Positions 46,123 through 54,875 of a stretch of 64,000 bases of DNA are shown here, piece by piece (position 1 is the first letter of the stretch; the number at the start of each line of letters is the position of its first letter). Where the stretch lies: positions 187,131 to 251,130 of the forward strand of contig NZ_LXVX01000039.1 of assembly GCF_001650725.1 (NCBI RefSeq), given 5' to 3'. The position numbers and the translations under genes were made by a program. The notes beneath the pieces were generated by a model that ran no database searches, was not told the DNA's origin, and saw nothing but the letters and a program-made list of their open reading frames with translations. This stretch comes from Sphingobium sp. TCM1. Lineage in GTDB: Bacteria > Pseudomonadota > Alphaproteobacteria > Sphingomonadales > Sphingomonadaceae.

Positions 46123-46184
46123 TGAAAATGCTTTTCAAAATGATGAAATCACGCCTGATGATCGACTATATCTTTCATGATATA
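46123..46184. promoter_or_regulatory. Two palindromes in the phhA / AsnC-regulator gap
   Basis: TGAAAATGCTTTTCA (6-3-6) is at 46123-46137. TATATC-TTTCAT-GATATA (6-6-6) is at 46167-46184, 8 bases before the regulator ATG. The AT-rich form fits Lrp/AsnC operators and suggests autoregulation together with control of phhA. Which protein binds is inferred. Confidence 0.55.
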
Positions 46185-46192
46185 CAAATTTT

Positions 46193-46666
46193 ATGACCGA
46201 TCTTCTCACGCTCGATGCACTCGACCGCCGCATCCTGACCGAGCTTCAGCGCGACGCGACGCTCAGCAATGCCGACCTCGCCGAACGGGTGGGCAGCACC
46301 GGCCCCTCCTGCTGGCGCCGCGTCCGCGCGCTTCAGGAACAGGGCATATTGCGCCGCGCTGTCTGGCTCGCCGACCCGCGCGGGCTGGGCCAGGGCGTCA
46401 CCGTCCTTTGCCATGTCCGCATGAAGGAATTTTCGGGCGAGGCCATCGCCGCCTTCGAGCATTTCGTGCGCGGGCACGAACAGGTGATGGAATGCTATTC
46501 GATGTCGGGCGAGTGGGACTATCTGCTGCGCGTCGTCGCGTCGGACGTCGCCGACTATGAGCATTTCCTGATGCGTACCCTGCTCAAACATCCTTCGGTG
46601 GCGGGCGCCTCGTCCCAGTTCGCCCTCTCCACCACCAAATATGAAACCGCCCTGCCGGTCCGGTAA
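46193..46666 (+). CDS. Lrp/AsnC family transcriptional regulator
   Basis: A 157-residue regulator with an N-terminal helix-turn-helix (LDRRILTELQRDATLSNADL, then SCWRRVRALQEQGILRR) and a RAM ligand domain (VTVLCHVRMKEF, ECYSMSGEWDYLLRVV). Its divergence from phhA suggests it senses phenylalanine or tyrosine and controls the catabolic operon. Related alphaproteobacterial and gamma-proteobacterial clusters use PhhR, an unrelated sigma-54 activator, so this is a different control logic. Confidence 0.9.
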   Translation: MTDLLTLDALDRRILTELQRDATLSNADLAERVGSTGPSCWRRVRALQEQGILRRAVWLADPRGLGQGVTVLCHVRMKEFSGEAIAAFEHFVRGHEQVMECYSMSGEWDYLLRVVASDVADYEHFLMRTLLKHPSVAGASSQFALSTTKYETALPVR

Positions 46667-46821
46667 CTCCGGTAACGGAGCAGCCGCGCCGGACGCGCTC
46701 CCGCCACGCCACGCCCATTTTCTCCTTGCTCCCACGACGTTACCATGCACAAAGCTTGCCAATCGCCCTTGGGCTGCCAATTTACCCCCGCGAGCCTCCA
46801 TGGCGCGTAAGGAATGACAGG

Positions 46822-47607
46822 ATGCACGACGTGACGACCCAGGACCGGCCGAACCCGGCCTATCCCCCAGCGCCCCAGGAAGTGGGCGACGGCCTGTCGG
46901 TCATCTCGATCGCCAAAAGCTATGACAAGCGCGTCGTTCTGTCCGATGTCTCGCTGACCGTGGGCAAGGGCGAGGTGGTCGGCCTGCTCGGCCCCAACGG
47001 CGCGGGCAAGACGACCTGCTTCTATTCGGTGATGGGCCTCGTCCGCCCCGATCGCGGCCGCATCGTGCTCGACGGGCAGGACATCACCGGCCTGCCCATG
47101 TATCGCCGCGCGATCCTGGGGCTGGGCTATCTGCCCCAGGAAACCTCGATTTTCCGGGGCCTCAGCGTCGCGCAGAATATCGGCGCGGTGCTGGAACTGG
47201 CGGAGCCGGACAAGTATGCGCGGGCCGCCCGGCTCGAACAGCTGCTCGACGAATTCGGCCTCACCCGCTTGAGGGATTCGTCCGCCATGGCGCTGTCGGG
47301 CGGTGAACGCCGCCGCTGCGAGATCGCCCGCGCGCTGGCCGCCAATCCCTCGATCGTCCTGCTCGACGAGCCGTTCGCTGGCATCGACCCGCTCTCGATC
47401 GCCGACATTCGTGACCTGGTGAAGGATTTGAAGACGCGCGGCATCGGCGTTCTCATCACCGACCATAATGTCCGCGAGACGCTGGAAATCGTCGACCGGG
47501 CCTGCATCATCTATGGTGGTCAGGTGCTCTTTGCCGGCAACCCGACCGAACTGGTCGCCAATGCCGACGTCCGCCGCCTTTATCTGGGCGAGAATTTCCA
47601 GTTGTAA
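46822..47607 (+). CDS. lptB: LPS export ABC transporter ATP-binding protein
   Basis: A 261-residue ATPase powering LPS transport from the inner membrane with LptF/LptG. Walker A is LLGPNGAGKTTCFYSV, the Q-loop is YLPQETSIF, the signature LSGGERRRCEIARAL, Walker B IVLLDEPFAGIDP and the H-loop ITDHNVRET. About 25 N-terminal residues precede the ABC core, as usual in sphingomonads. rpoN follows, as in many proteobacteria, after a leader with two hairpins. Confidence 0.94.
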   Translation: MHDVTTQDRPNPAYPPAPQEVGDGLSVISIAKSYDKRVVLSDVSLTVGKGEVVGLLGPNGAGKTTCFYSVMGLVRPDRGRIVLDGQDITGLPMYRRAILGLGYLPQETSIFRGLSVAQNIGAVLELAEPDKYARAARLEQLLDEFGLTRLRDSSAMALSGGERRRCEIARALAANPSIVLLDEPFAGIDPLSIADIRDLVKDLKTRGIGVLITDHNVRETLEIVDRACIIYGGQVLFAGNPTELVANADVRRLYLGENFQL

Positions 47608-47631
47608 GATGCGAGGGGGCGCTCCTTTCAT

Positions 47632-47713
47632 GCCGCACCGGCTCGCACCCCCACCCGGTCGTTCCATGTCAGTAGCCTATGGGCGGCCGGGTGGGGATGG
47701 GGGCCGGTGCGGC
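47632..47713. repeat. Long inverted repeat between lptB and rpoN
   Basis: The 27-base arms 47632-47658 and 47687-47713 pair at most positions: the ends GCCGCACCGGC / GCCGGTGCGGC are perfect and the inner CCCCACCCGG / CCGGGTGGGG also pairs. The loop is 28 bases. It may be a REP-like pair or an mRNA structural element between the two genes. Confidence 0.65.
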
Positions 47714-47717
47714 TCCC

Positions 47718-47740
47718 AAATGCGCCCTTACGCGCATTTT
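47718..47740 (+). terminator. Terminator-like hairpin in the rpoN leader
   Basis: An 8-bp stem AAATGCGC / GCGCATTT with a 6-base loop followed by T lies only 18 bases before the rpoN ATG. It may terminate lptB readthrough or act as an attenuator for rpoN. The stem is short and the U-run weak. Confidence 0.4.
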
Positions 47741-47757
47741 GGCGAAAGAGAACGATA

Positions 47758-49290
47758 ATGGCGCTCGGCCCACGCCTCGACATCCGCCAGAGCCAGTCTC
47801 TGGTGATGACGCCGCAGCTCCAGCAGGCGATCAAGCTGCTGGCGCTCTCCAACCTGGAGATCGAGGCGTTCGTCGCGGGCGAGCTGGAAAAGAACCCGCT
47901 GCTCGAAACCGGCGGCGATGACGCAATGCCCGCGCCCGACGGCATCGACCGCGACCTGGACCGTCCCGCGCTCGCCGCCGAAACCGGCGCCAGTGACGAT
48001 CTGATCGCGCAGGGGCTGGGCGGCGCGGACAGCCCGCTCGATGTCGACCATGGCGCCGACATCTTCATCGACGATGGCCCCGGCGACCGCATGGCAGGCG
48101 AAGCCGGGCCGATGGGAGGCGCGGGCGGCGGCGGCATGGACGCGCTCTCGGGCGGCTATGGCGACGAAGCGCCCGACTTCGACAGCTTCGCCGCGCCCGA
48201 CGCGAGCCTCCAGGAACATCTGATGGACCAGGCGCGCGCCGCCCTGTCGGGCATGGACCTGCTCATCGCCAGCCAGCTGATCGGCCAGATCAGCGAGGCG
48301 GGCTATCTGGAGGCGAACCTGCTGGCCACCGCCCATGGCCTGGGCGTGCCGCTCCATGATGTGGAGCGGGTGCTGGGCGTCATCCACAGCTTCGATCCCA
48401 CCGGCGTGGGCGCGCGCTCGCTCGCCGAATGCCTCGCGCTCCAGGCGAAGGAGGCGGACCGCCACGATCCCTGCATGGCGCGGCTGCTCGCCAATCTCGA
48501 CCTGCTCGCCAGGGGCGCCCTGCCGCAGCTGCGCCGCATCTGCGGCGTGGACGAGGAGGACATGGCCGACATGATCGCCGAATTGCGCGGCTATGATCCC
48601 AAGCCCGGCCTGCGCTTTTCCGGCGATCGCGCGGCCCCGGTGACGCCGGACCTGTTCGTGCGCGCCACCCGCGACGGCTGGGCGATCGAGATCAACAACG
48701 CCACATTGCCTCGCCTGCTCATCAACCGCAGCTATTATATCGAGCTGTCCACGGGCAAGCAGGACAAGGCCGGCAAGGCCTGGCTCGCCGACTGCCTCGC
48801 CAGCGCCAACTGGCTGGTGAAGGCGCTCGACCAGCGGCAGAAGACGATCATCAAGGTGGCGAGCGAGATATTGCGCCAGCAGGAGGCGTTCTTCCACCAA
48901 GGCGTCGCGCACTTGAAGCCGTTGACGCTCAAGGCCGTGGCCGACGCGATCGGGATGCACGAATCCACAGTCAGCCGCGTCACCTCCAACAAATATCTGG
49001 CCTGCCCGCGCGGCCTCTACGAACTCAAATATTTCTTCACCAGCGGCGTTGCGGCGTCGGGCGGCGATGGCGGATCGGTTTCGGCCGAAGCGGTGAAAAG
49101 CCACATCAAGGCGCTGATCGCCGCCGAAGACCCGCAGGCGATCCTGTCCGACGACACGTTGGTCGACCTGCTCCGCGCCAAGGGCATGGACATCGCCCGC
49201 CGCACCGTCGCCAAATATCGCGAGGCCATGGGCATCGGCTCGTCGGTGCAGCGCCGGCGGCAGAAGGCGCTCAAGGGCAAGGCAGCCTGA
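47758..49290 (+). CDS. rpoN: RNA polymerase sigma-54 factor
   Basis: A 510-residue sigma-54. The N-terminal activator-interacting region I is Gln/Leu-rich (RQSQSLVMTPQLQQAIKLLA). A variable acidic/Gly-rich region II runs to about residue 155. The core-binding region (IHSFDPTGVGARSLAECLAL) and the DNA-binding part with HESTVSRVTSNKYL and the RpoN box ARRTVAKYREAMGI complete the protein. The TA-rich start ATG at 47758 lies just after a hairpin. It serves promoters such as that at 54826. Confidence 0.95.
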   Translation: MALGPRLDIRQSQSLVMTPQLQQAIKLLALSNLEIEAFVAGELEKNPLLETGGDDAMPAPDGIDRDLDRPALAAETGASDDLIAQGLGGADSPLDVDHGADIFIDDGPGDRMAGEAGPMGGAGGGGMDALSGGYGDEAPDFDSFAAPDASLQEHLMDQARAALSGMDLLIASQLIGQISEAGYLEANLLATAHGLGVPLHDVERVLGVIHSFDPTGVGARSLAECLALQAKEADRHDPCMARLLANLDLLARGALPQLRRICGVDEEDMADMIAELRGYDPKPGLRFSGDRAAPVTPDLFVRATRDGWAIEINNATLPRLLINRSYYIELSTGKQDKAGKAWLADCLASANWLVKALDQRQKTIIKVASEILRQQEAFFHQGVAHLKPLTLKAVADAIGMHESTVSRVTSNKYLACPRGLYELKYFFTSGVAASGGDGGSVSAEAVKSHIKALIAAEDPQAILSDDTLVDLLRAKGMDIARRTVAKYREAMGIGSSVQRRRQKALKGKAA

Positions 49291-49803
49291 AACGGTACGC
49301 GGTCGGGCACCGGGGACGGGCCGGCAACGGACATGGCCGATGCGGGTTGGAAAGCGGGCTGGCGGTTTCGCGCGACGCTTCACCGTAAAAATCCAGTCCA
49401 CGACAGCATCACGCCAGGCTTTCAATGTTGGATTTTCTCTGATTTATCCTTGGGGATGAATGAGCCGCCTGCTTCGCCTGCTATCGGGACAGCCGTGACC
49501 CTGGCGGCGCGTCCCTGGCGCGCAGACGTGACTCGGGGGACGCGTCCGCGACGCGCGGGCGTGACCGGGATGACGCGCAGGCGTCGCGTCGCTGGCGCGT
49601 TGTCCGCGCATCGCCTCCGCTTTTCCGCCAAAAACGCCGCCGATCGCCCCGGAAAAATTCCCTGCGACACCGTGAACTTCGGCGCGATCACCAACCGTGA
49701 CCTCCTATTCCCGAAATTGCGTCGTCTATCACCCGGCGCCCGGCTTGACCCTGCCCGCCCCAGCGGCAAAAGCAGCCGCCAACGCCAGTCTCAAGGATCG
49801 CCC
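49291..49803. other. 513-bp gap between rpoN and the aminotransferase gene
   Basis: No gene is credible; the in-frame upstream extension of the next gene to 49333 lacks conserved sequence. The stretch 49530-49600 is a low-complexity GACGCG/CGTCGC-rich segment with a GGACGCGTCC palindrome. No ribosome-associated hpf gene is present after rpoN. Confidence 0.5.
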
Positions 49804-50655
49804 ATGTCCGTCGCCTATCTGAACGGCAGCTACCTGCCGCTGGACGAAGTCCGCATCTCGCCGCTCGATCGCGGTTTCCTCTTCGCCGACGGCATCTATG
49901 AAGTCGCCGCCGTGATTGACGGCAAGCTGGTCGACAGCGCCAGCCACCTCGCCCGGCTGGATCGGTCGACGGCCGCCATCGGCATCGCCCTGCCGATGAC
50001 GCTGGCAGCGATCGAGGCGGCGCAGCAGGAACTCGTCGCCCGCAACGCACTGACCGAAGGGCTGGTCTATCTCCAGATCACCCGCGGCGCCGATACGACC
50101 CGCGACTTCATCGCCCCCGCCGGCCTGCAACCGACCCTGTTCATGTTCGTGCAGGACAGGCCCTTCCTCGACACCCCCGCCGTCCGGACCGGCATCGCCG
50201 TCGCCACCATGCCCGACCAGCGCTGGGCGCGGCGCGACATCAAGAGCGTGGGCCTGCTCGCCCAGGCCATGGCCAAGCAGGCCGCGCGCGACGCCGGCGC
50301 GCAGGAGGCCTGGATGGTCGAGGACGGCTTCGTCACCGAAGGCGCCTCCTCCACCGCCTTCATCGTCACCGACGAAGGCATCATCACCCGCCCCTACAGC
50401 CAGGCGGTGCTGGCGGGCTGCACCGGGTCGGCGCTCGCCGCGCTGGCGGAGGAGAGCGGCCTCTCCGTCATCCGCCGCCCCTTCACCGTGGCCGAGGCGC
50501 TCGCCGCAAGGGAAGCCTTCATCACCAGCGCGTCGACCCTCTGCCAGTCGGTGGTCATGATCGACGGGCAGACGATCGGCGACGGCGCGCCCGGCCCGAT
50601 CGCGATGCGGCTGCGCGCCCTCTATATCGATTTCGCGCGCGCCACGGGCGTGTAA
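49804..50655 (+). CDS. dat: D-amino-acid transaminase
   Basis: A 283-residue fold-type IV PLP enzyme. Lys147 in WARRDIKSVGLL forms the Schiff base, and the class IV signature EGASSTAFIVTDEGIITRP is present. SPLDRGFLFADGIYEV at the start matches D-alanine transaminases rather than branched-chain ones. It interconverts D-alanine and D-glutamate, which supply peptidoglycan. ATG at 49804 follows AAGGATCGCCC. It has no operon partner. Confidence 0.87.
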   Translation: MSVAYLNGSYLPLDEVRISPLDRGFLFADGIYEVAAVIDGKLVDSASHLARLDRSTAAIGIALPMTLAAIEAAQQELVARNALTEGLVYLQITRGADTTRDFIAPAGLQPTLFMFVQDRPFLDTPAVRTGIAVATMPDQRWARRDIKSVGLLAQAMAKQAARDAGAQEAWMVEDGFVTEGASSTAFIVTDEGIITRPYSQAVLAGCTGSALAALAEESGLSVIRRPFTVAEALAAREAFITSASTLCQSVVMIDGQTIGDGAPGPIAMRLRALYIDFARATGV

Positions 50656-50887
50656 CGATTGACTCCATAATGGATGAATAAGCGCCCAGGCCCGACCGGA
50701 TGGGGCACTTCCTCCAAAGCGGGCGAACAATGAAGCCAGGTCGGACGAAAATCGGATCGATCCGGGCAAGGCGGCAAGGCGGGCTCCGGGACATGCCGCC
50801 AGCTTATGTCCGGAACGGCCGAATATCCGGCTGAACCGATCCGTTCTTGCTTTAGTCTCCGGAACGAAGCTAGAACGGGATTCGGAC

Positions 50888-51901
50888 ATGACGGAAGATT
50901 TTTCCTACGCCTTGCCTGCCAATGGCGCCTTTGTCGGCGACGCGGAGCCGATCGCAGTGCGGGACGATCGCGCCGGCCTGCTGGTGGTGGGCGACCGGGT
51001 GGACCGGGATGACATCCTGCCGGTGGCCGACGCGGCCGGCCTGCGCCTGCTCGGGACGACCAGTCTGGCTGACGCCCCCGCCCGGCTCGATGACCAGACC
51101 CATTGCGACACGCTGCTGCTCTTCTGTCCCTCGGCCACCCCCACGCTGGAGCGGCTGCTGGTCCAGGTCGAAACCCAGGCGATCCAGTCGGGCACGGGCG
51201 TGATCCTCGTCGCGGGCTGGGACACGGTGGAACTCGCCTTTGCCTGTGTCCGCAGCCCCTATACCCAGTTGCTGTGCGACCCGGACCGCACCGAACTCGC
51301 CGCCGCGCTGGTGACGGCGGGCGAGCGCCGGCCGATGCCCGGCCATGTCCATGAGATCGACCGGGAAAGCGCCCGCCTCCAGCAATTGAGCGAGGAAGTG
51401 GGCCGCCTCGCCCGCACCATCGACGCGCTGACCCAGCGCAACCGCCTGGCCACGCCCTCCTTCGACCTCGGCCCGCGAATCTCCGACCGGCCGAGCGACT
51501 ATATCGGTATGCCCGCGCTCGCCCCCATCAGCGCCGCCCCGCGCCCGACGGATGCGCCCGCCATCGCCCCGCAGCAGGTGCGCGACCTGCTCCGCGCGCG
51601 CCGCATCCGCGCCGATTTCCTGCCCGGCGACCTGTTCGCCGACCCGGCCTGGGACATGCTGCTCGACCTGCTCGCCGCCCGGCTGGAGCAGGAGCGCGTG
51701 TCCGTCTCCAGCCTGTGCATCGCCGCCGCCGTGCCGCCGACCACCGCCTTGCGCTGGATTCGCACCCTGACCGACAAGGGACTGGTCGAACGACAGGCCG
51801 ACCCGCAGGATGGCCGCCGCGTCTTCATCGCCCTGGCGCAGGAGACGGCCGAAGCGCTGATGCGCTGGTTCGGCGCCAGCCGCCGCCTGCTGGCCCGATG
51901 A
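50888..51901 (+). CDS. MarR-like winged-helix regulator with N-terminal sensory region
   Basis: A 337-residue protein. Residues 1-150 form an alpha/beta region (AGLLVVGDRVDRDDILPVAD, LLLFCPSATPTLERLLVQ) with no recognised ligand motif. A coiled stretch (ESARLQQLSEEVGRLARTID) and a disordered linker follow. The C-terminal winged helix spans about residues 245-337: VSVSSLCIAAAVPPTTALRW, then KGLVERQADPQDGRRVFIAL, as in MarR proteins. The receiver-like N-terminus lacks a clear phospho-Asp site. It stands alone; the tRNA-Val follows 65 bases later. Confidence 0.78.
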   Translation: MTEDFSYALPANGAFVGDAEPIAVRDDRAGLLVVGDRVDRDDILPVADAAGLRLLGTTSLADAPARLDDQTHCDTLLLFCPSATPTLERLLVQVETQAIQSGTGVILVAGWDTVELAFACVRSPYTQLLCDPDRTELAAALVTAGERRPMPGHVHEIDRESARLQQLSEEVGRLARTIDALTQRNRLATPSFDLGPRISDRPSDYIGMPALAPISAAPRPTDAPAIAPQQVRDLLRARRIRADFLPGDLFADPAWDMLLDLLAARLEQERVSVSSLCIAAAVPPTTALRWIRTLTDKGLVERQADPQDGRRVFIALAQETAEALMRWFGASRRLLAR

Positions 51902-51966
51902 TCGCTCTGCCCGATTGACCGCTTGACCCACGGCCCGATTGCCCTAGATAGGCCCCTTCCCCACGG

Positions 51967-52042
51967 GGGCGATTAGCTCAGTTGGTAGAGCGTCTCGTTT
52001 ACACCGAGAATGTCGGCGGTTCGAGCCCGTCATCGCCCACCA
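51967..52042 (+). tRNA. tRNA-Val (anticodon TAC)
   Basis: A full cloverleaf of 76 bases including the encoded CCA. The acceptor is GGGCGAT/ATCGCCC, the D-arm GCTC-GAGC, the anticodon stem TCTCG/CGAGA with loop TTTACAC, and the T-loop TTCGAGC. The anticodon TAC reads GUA/GUG. No integrase or att duplication is adjacent. Confidence 0.95.
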
Positions 52043-52124
52043 TCTTCCTCGCTTAAGAAGCCTACCGGGGGACCGTACCGGCGACCCCGGCCCCATCTCC
52101 CGATGCGCAGCCGTAACATTCATC

Positions 52125-52322
52125 ATGCAGCAAGCATGGATGCGCCATTGTTACGCAATGCAATTCGCGGTTTTCCTTGGCGGCACCCTGGCCCCGGTCC
52201 TGCTGATGCTGTCACCTTTCGCGGTGATGGCCGCCACGGACTGTACCGACGGGAAACCGGCATCCCTGGCGGTAACGGACGACAAGACGCCCTGCACGCC
52301 GCCGCGCTGGCGGCTGATGTAG
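52125..52322 (+). CDS. Possible small exported protein
   Basis: A frame of 65 residues with a hydrophobic segment (FAVFLGGTLAPVLLMLSPFA) ending in a plausible signal cleavage site (VMAATD). Two cysteines and a Pro-rich tail follow. No ribosome-binding site is seen and no family is recognised. It may be a chance frame in the tRNA-zinc-finger gap. Confidence 0.3.
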   Translation: MQQAWMRHCYAMQFAVFLGGTLAPVLLMLSPFAVMAATDCTDGKPASLAVTDDKTPCTPPRWRLM

Positions 52323-52372
52323 GCACCGCCGCATATTGCAGCGCACCTTCGCCGCTGCTAACGCCGCTTTCC

Positions 52373-52600
52373 ATGATCCAGCCGCCTGAAATCATCCGAG
52401 TCTCCAAGTCCCGCGTTTCCTGCGACGGATCGGGGGACATTCCCGCCGCCCTCGGCCACCCGCGCGTCTTCCTGGAGATTGACGAGCATGGCTATGTCGA
52501 TTGCGGCTATTGCGACCGCCGCTTCGTGCTGATCGGCGGAGTCGCCGACAATGCCGATGTCGCGACCAAGCCGGACATCGCCTCGGGCGCCAGCCTCTAA
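52373..52600 (+). CDS. Zinc-finger (zf-CHCC) domain protein
   Basis: A 75-residue protein like the zinc-binding subunit of respiratory complex I accessory proteins. Cys17 (RVSCDGSGD), then GHPRVFLEIDEHGYVDCGYC, supplies the Cys/His/Cys/Cys metal set. Bacterial members of PF10276 have no settled function. The gene overlaps the reading of no other. A dense run of AT follows, then the tldD start. Confidence 0.85.
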   Translation: MIQPPEIIRVSKSRVSCDGSGDIPAALGHPRVFLEIDEHGYVDCGYCDRRFVLIGGVADNADVATKPDIASGASL

Positions 52601-52644
52601 TTTTTCCATTGGGCTTGGGTCGTGCCGTCCCTATATCGGGCGGC

Positions 52645-54087
52645 ATGACCGATCCTGTTTCGCAATTCACTGACGCCCGTGGCCTGCTCTATCGTCCGGG
52701 CCTGCTCGATCCCGATGGCGCGCGCCGCCTGACCGCGCAGGCGCTGGCCGCGTGCGACGACGGCGAACTCTATCTGCAATATCGGGCGAGCGAGAGCTTC
52801 GGCTTCGACGACGGACGATTGAAGACCGCCGACTATTCGACCGATGCGGGCTTCGGCCTGCGCGGCGTGTCGGGCGAGATGACGGGCTTCGCTCACGCCA
52901 ACGACATCAGCGAGGCGGCGATCCGCAAGGCAGCCCAGACGCTTGCCCTGCTCGATCCGGCCAAGGGTCAGCCCGCACCGCCGCCGCAGCGCACCAATCG
53001 CCACCTCTATACCGACGCCAATCCGCTTGAGATCGTCCCCTTCGCCGAGAAAGTCGCGCTCTGCGCCGAGATCGACGCGGCCGCCCGCGCCCGCGACCCG
53101 CGGGTCGCTCAGGTATCGGTGAGCCTGGCGGGAAGCTGGTCGGTGGTCGAGATCGTGCGCGCCGATGGCTTCACCGCAACCGACATCCGCCCGCTGGTGC
53201 GCCTCAACGTCTCCATCATCCTGGAGGAGAATGGCCGCCGCGAAACCGGCGTGTTCGGGATTGGCGGCCGCTATCTCTACGATCAGGTGATGGACGCCCG
53301 GATCTGGAACCGTGCGATCGACGAAGCGCTGGCGCAGGCGCGCGTCAACATGCGCTCGGTCGCCGCGCCGGCGGGCGAGATGACCGTGCTGCTCGGCTCG
53401 GGCTGGCCCGGCGTGCTCGTCCATGAAGCCATCGGCCATGGCCTGGAAGGCGATTTCAATCGCAAGGGTACCAGCGCCTTTTCCGGTCGCATCGGGCAGC
53501 GCGTCGCCGCGCCCGGCGTCACGGTCGTGGACGACGGCAGCATCATGGATCGCCGCGGCTCGCTGTCGATCGACGATGAGGGCACGCCGACCCAGGAAAA
53601 TATCCTGATCGAGGACGGCATCCTCAAGGGCTATATGCAGGATCGACTCAATGCCCGGCTGATGGGCGTCGCGCCGACCGGCAACGGACGTCGCGAAAGC
53701 TATGCCCATGCGCCCATGCCGCGCATGACCAACACCTTCATCAAGGGCGGCAAGGACGACCCCGAAGAATTGCTGAGCCGCATGAAGTCCGGCATCTTCG
53801 CCAAGAGCTTCGGCGGCGGTCAGGTCGACATTGTGTCGGGCAAGTTCGTCTTTTCCTGCACCGAGGCCTACAAGGTCGAGAACGGCAAGCTGGGCGACCC
53901 GATCAAGGGCGCGACCCTGATCGGTGACGGGCCGACCGCGCTCACCAAGGTGGTCGGCATCGGCCATGACTGGGCACTGGACGAAGGCATCGGCATGTGC
54001 GGCAAGGGCGGGCAGAGCGTGCCCGCCGGCGTCGGCCAGCCGAGCCTGCTGCTGGAGGGGCTGACCGTCGGCGGCACGGCGACCTGA
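52645..54087 (+). CDS. tldD: Metalloprotease TldD
   Basis: A 480-residue TldD/PmbA family protease, which works as a heterodimer with PmbA on unfolded or modified peptides. The metal motif is HEAIGHGLEGD, with distal Cys in FSCTEAYKVENGK. ASESFGFDDGRLKTADYSTD and the C-terminal GMCGKGGQSVPAGVGQP are family hallmarks. ATG at 52645 follows a weak site. No pmbA is in the window. Confidence 0.95.
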   Translation: MTDPVSQFTDARGLLYRPGLLDPDGARRLTAQALAACDDGELYLQYRASESFGFDDGRLKTADYSTDAGFGLRGVSGEMTGFAHANDISEAAIRKAAQTLALLDPAKGQPAPPPQRTNRHLYTDANPLEIVPFAEKVALCAEIDAAARARDPRVAQVSVSLAGSWSVVEIVRADGFTATDIRPLVRLNVSIILEENGRRETGVFGIGGRYLYDQVMDARIWNRAIDEALAQARVNMRSVAAPAGEMTVLLGSGWPGVLVHEAIGHGLEGDFNRKGTSAFSGRIGQRVAAPGVTVVDDGSIMDRRGSLSIDDEGTPTQENILIEDGILKGYMQDRLNARLMGVAPTGNGRRESYAHAPMPRMTNTFIKGGKDDPEELLSRMKSGIFAKSFGGGQVDIVSGKFVFSCTEAYKVENGKLGDPIKGATLIGDGPTALTKVVGIGHDWALDEGIGMCGKGGQSVPAGVGQPSLLLEGLTVGGTAT

Positions 54088-54141
54088 GCCTTGGGCGGCA
54101 CGAATGGCGGAACCGCCTCGCCGTCCATCGATTGAGGGAGC

Positions 54142-54717
54142 ATGAACATGCTGACCGACAGCCACGATGCAGTGACGGCCGACTGGGCGGCGGCGTTGCT
54201 CGATTTTTGGTTCAACCAGGTCGGGGAAGCCGGATGGTGGAGCCACGATCCCGCCCTAGACAAGCTTTGTGCTGCCCGCTTCGAGACGCTCTGGGCGAAA
54301 AAGCAGGCGCTGCCACCGGATGCTTTTCTCGACCGGGCCGACGATGCCCTCGCCGCCGTGCTGTTGTTCGACCAGCTCCCCCGCAACATGTTCCGCGGCG
54401 CGGCGCAGGCGTTCGCCACCGACGCACTCGCACGGGGCGTGGCGCGCGGCGCGATTGCCCAGGGCTATGACATCCAGATCGGCGGCACCGGGCGCCTGTT
54501 CTTCTATATGCCTTTCCAGCACAGCGAGGCGCTGGAGGATCAGCAATTGTCGCTGACCCTGTTCGAAGGCGCCGGAGACCCGCAGTCGCTGGAGTTCGCC
54601 CGCGAGCATCATTCGATCATCGCCCGTTTCGGCCGGTTTCCGCATCGCAATGACGCGCTAGGGCGCGAAACACGACCAGAGGAACGGGAAGCGGCCTCAC
54701 ACGGCCTGCACTGGTAG
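54142..54717 (+). CDS. DUF924 family protein
   Basis: A 191-residue helical protein with the DUF924 pattern: VLLFDQLPRNMFRGAAQAFA, FFYMPFQHSEALEDQ and HHSIIARFGRFPHRNDALGR. The fold is TPR-like; the function is unknown. GGGAG precedes the ATG. A strong terminator follows and separates it from the glnK-amtB operon. Confidence 0.87.
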   Translation: MNMLTDSHDAVTADWAAALLDFWFNQVGEAGWWSHDPALDKLCAARFETLWAKKQALPPDAFLDRADDALAAVLLFDQLPRNMFRGAAQAFATDALARGVARGAIAQGYDIQIGGTGRLFFYMPFQHSEALEDQQLSLTLFEGAGDPQSLEFAREHHSIIARFGRFPHRNDALGRETRPEEREAASHGLHW

Positions 54718-54739
54718 CGCCTGTCCTGCCCATTTTTTA

Positions 54740-54768
54740 GGCAGCATCCATCTGCTGCCCAATTTTTT
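54740..54768 (+). terminator. Rho-independent terminator after the DUF924 gene
   Basis: A 7-bp stem GGCAGCA / TGCTGCC with a 6-base loop is followed by CAATTTTTT, 22 bases after the stop codon. A second T-run precedes the stem. Confidence 0.8.
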
Positions 54769-54825
54769 GGAGCTGCAGCATGTGCCGTCGCACCGAAGCC
54801 CCGCATTAACCCGCCTTTGACAATT

Positions 54826-54841
54826 TGGCACGCCTCTTGCT
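54826..54841 (+). promoter_or_regulatory. Sigma-54 promoter of glnK-amtB
   Basis: TGGCACGCCTCTTGCT has the GG at 54827-54828 and GC at 54839-54840 with exactly 10 bases between, and matches TGGCACG-N4-TTGCT at every conserved base. The ATG of glnK is 35 bases further on. A GTGC-N4-GCAC palindrome at 54782-54793 is in the wrong half-site order for NtrC and is only a candidate enhancer. Confidence 0.9.
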
Positions 54842-54875
54842 GGTAGTGGTCCGCACACCAGTAACAGGGGGCGAC

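Noticed and set aside
49333..49803. N-terminal extension of the D-amino-acid transaminase
   Set aside because: In frame but low-complexity and without family similarity; the protein begins properly at 49804.
51967..52372. Genomic island boundary at tRNA-Val
   Set aside because: No integrase, no repeat of the tRNA 3' end and no shift in gene content nearby.
54782..54793. NtrC enhancer site
   Set aside because: The half-sites GTGC and GCAC are in reversed order relative to the GCAC-N-GTGC consensus.
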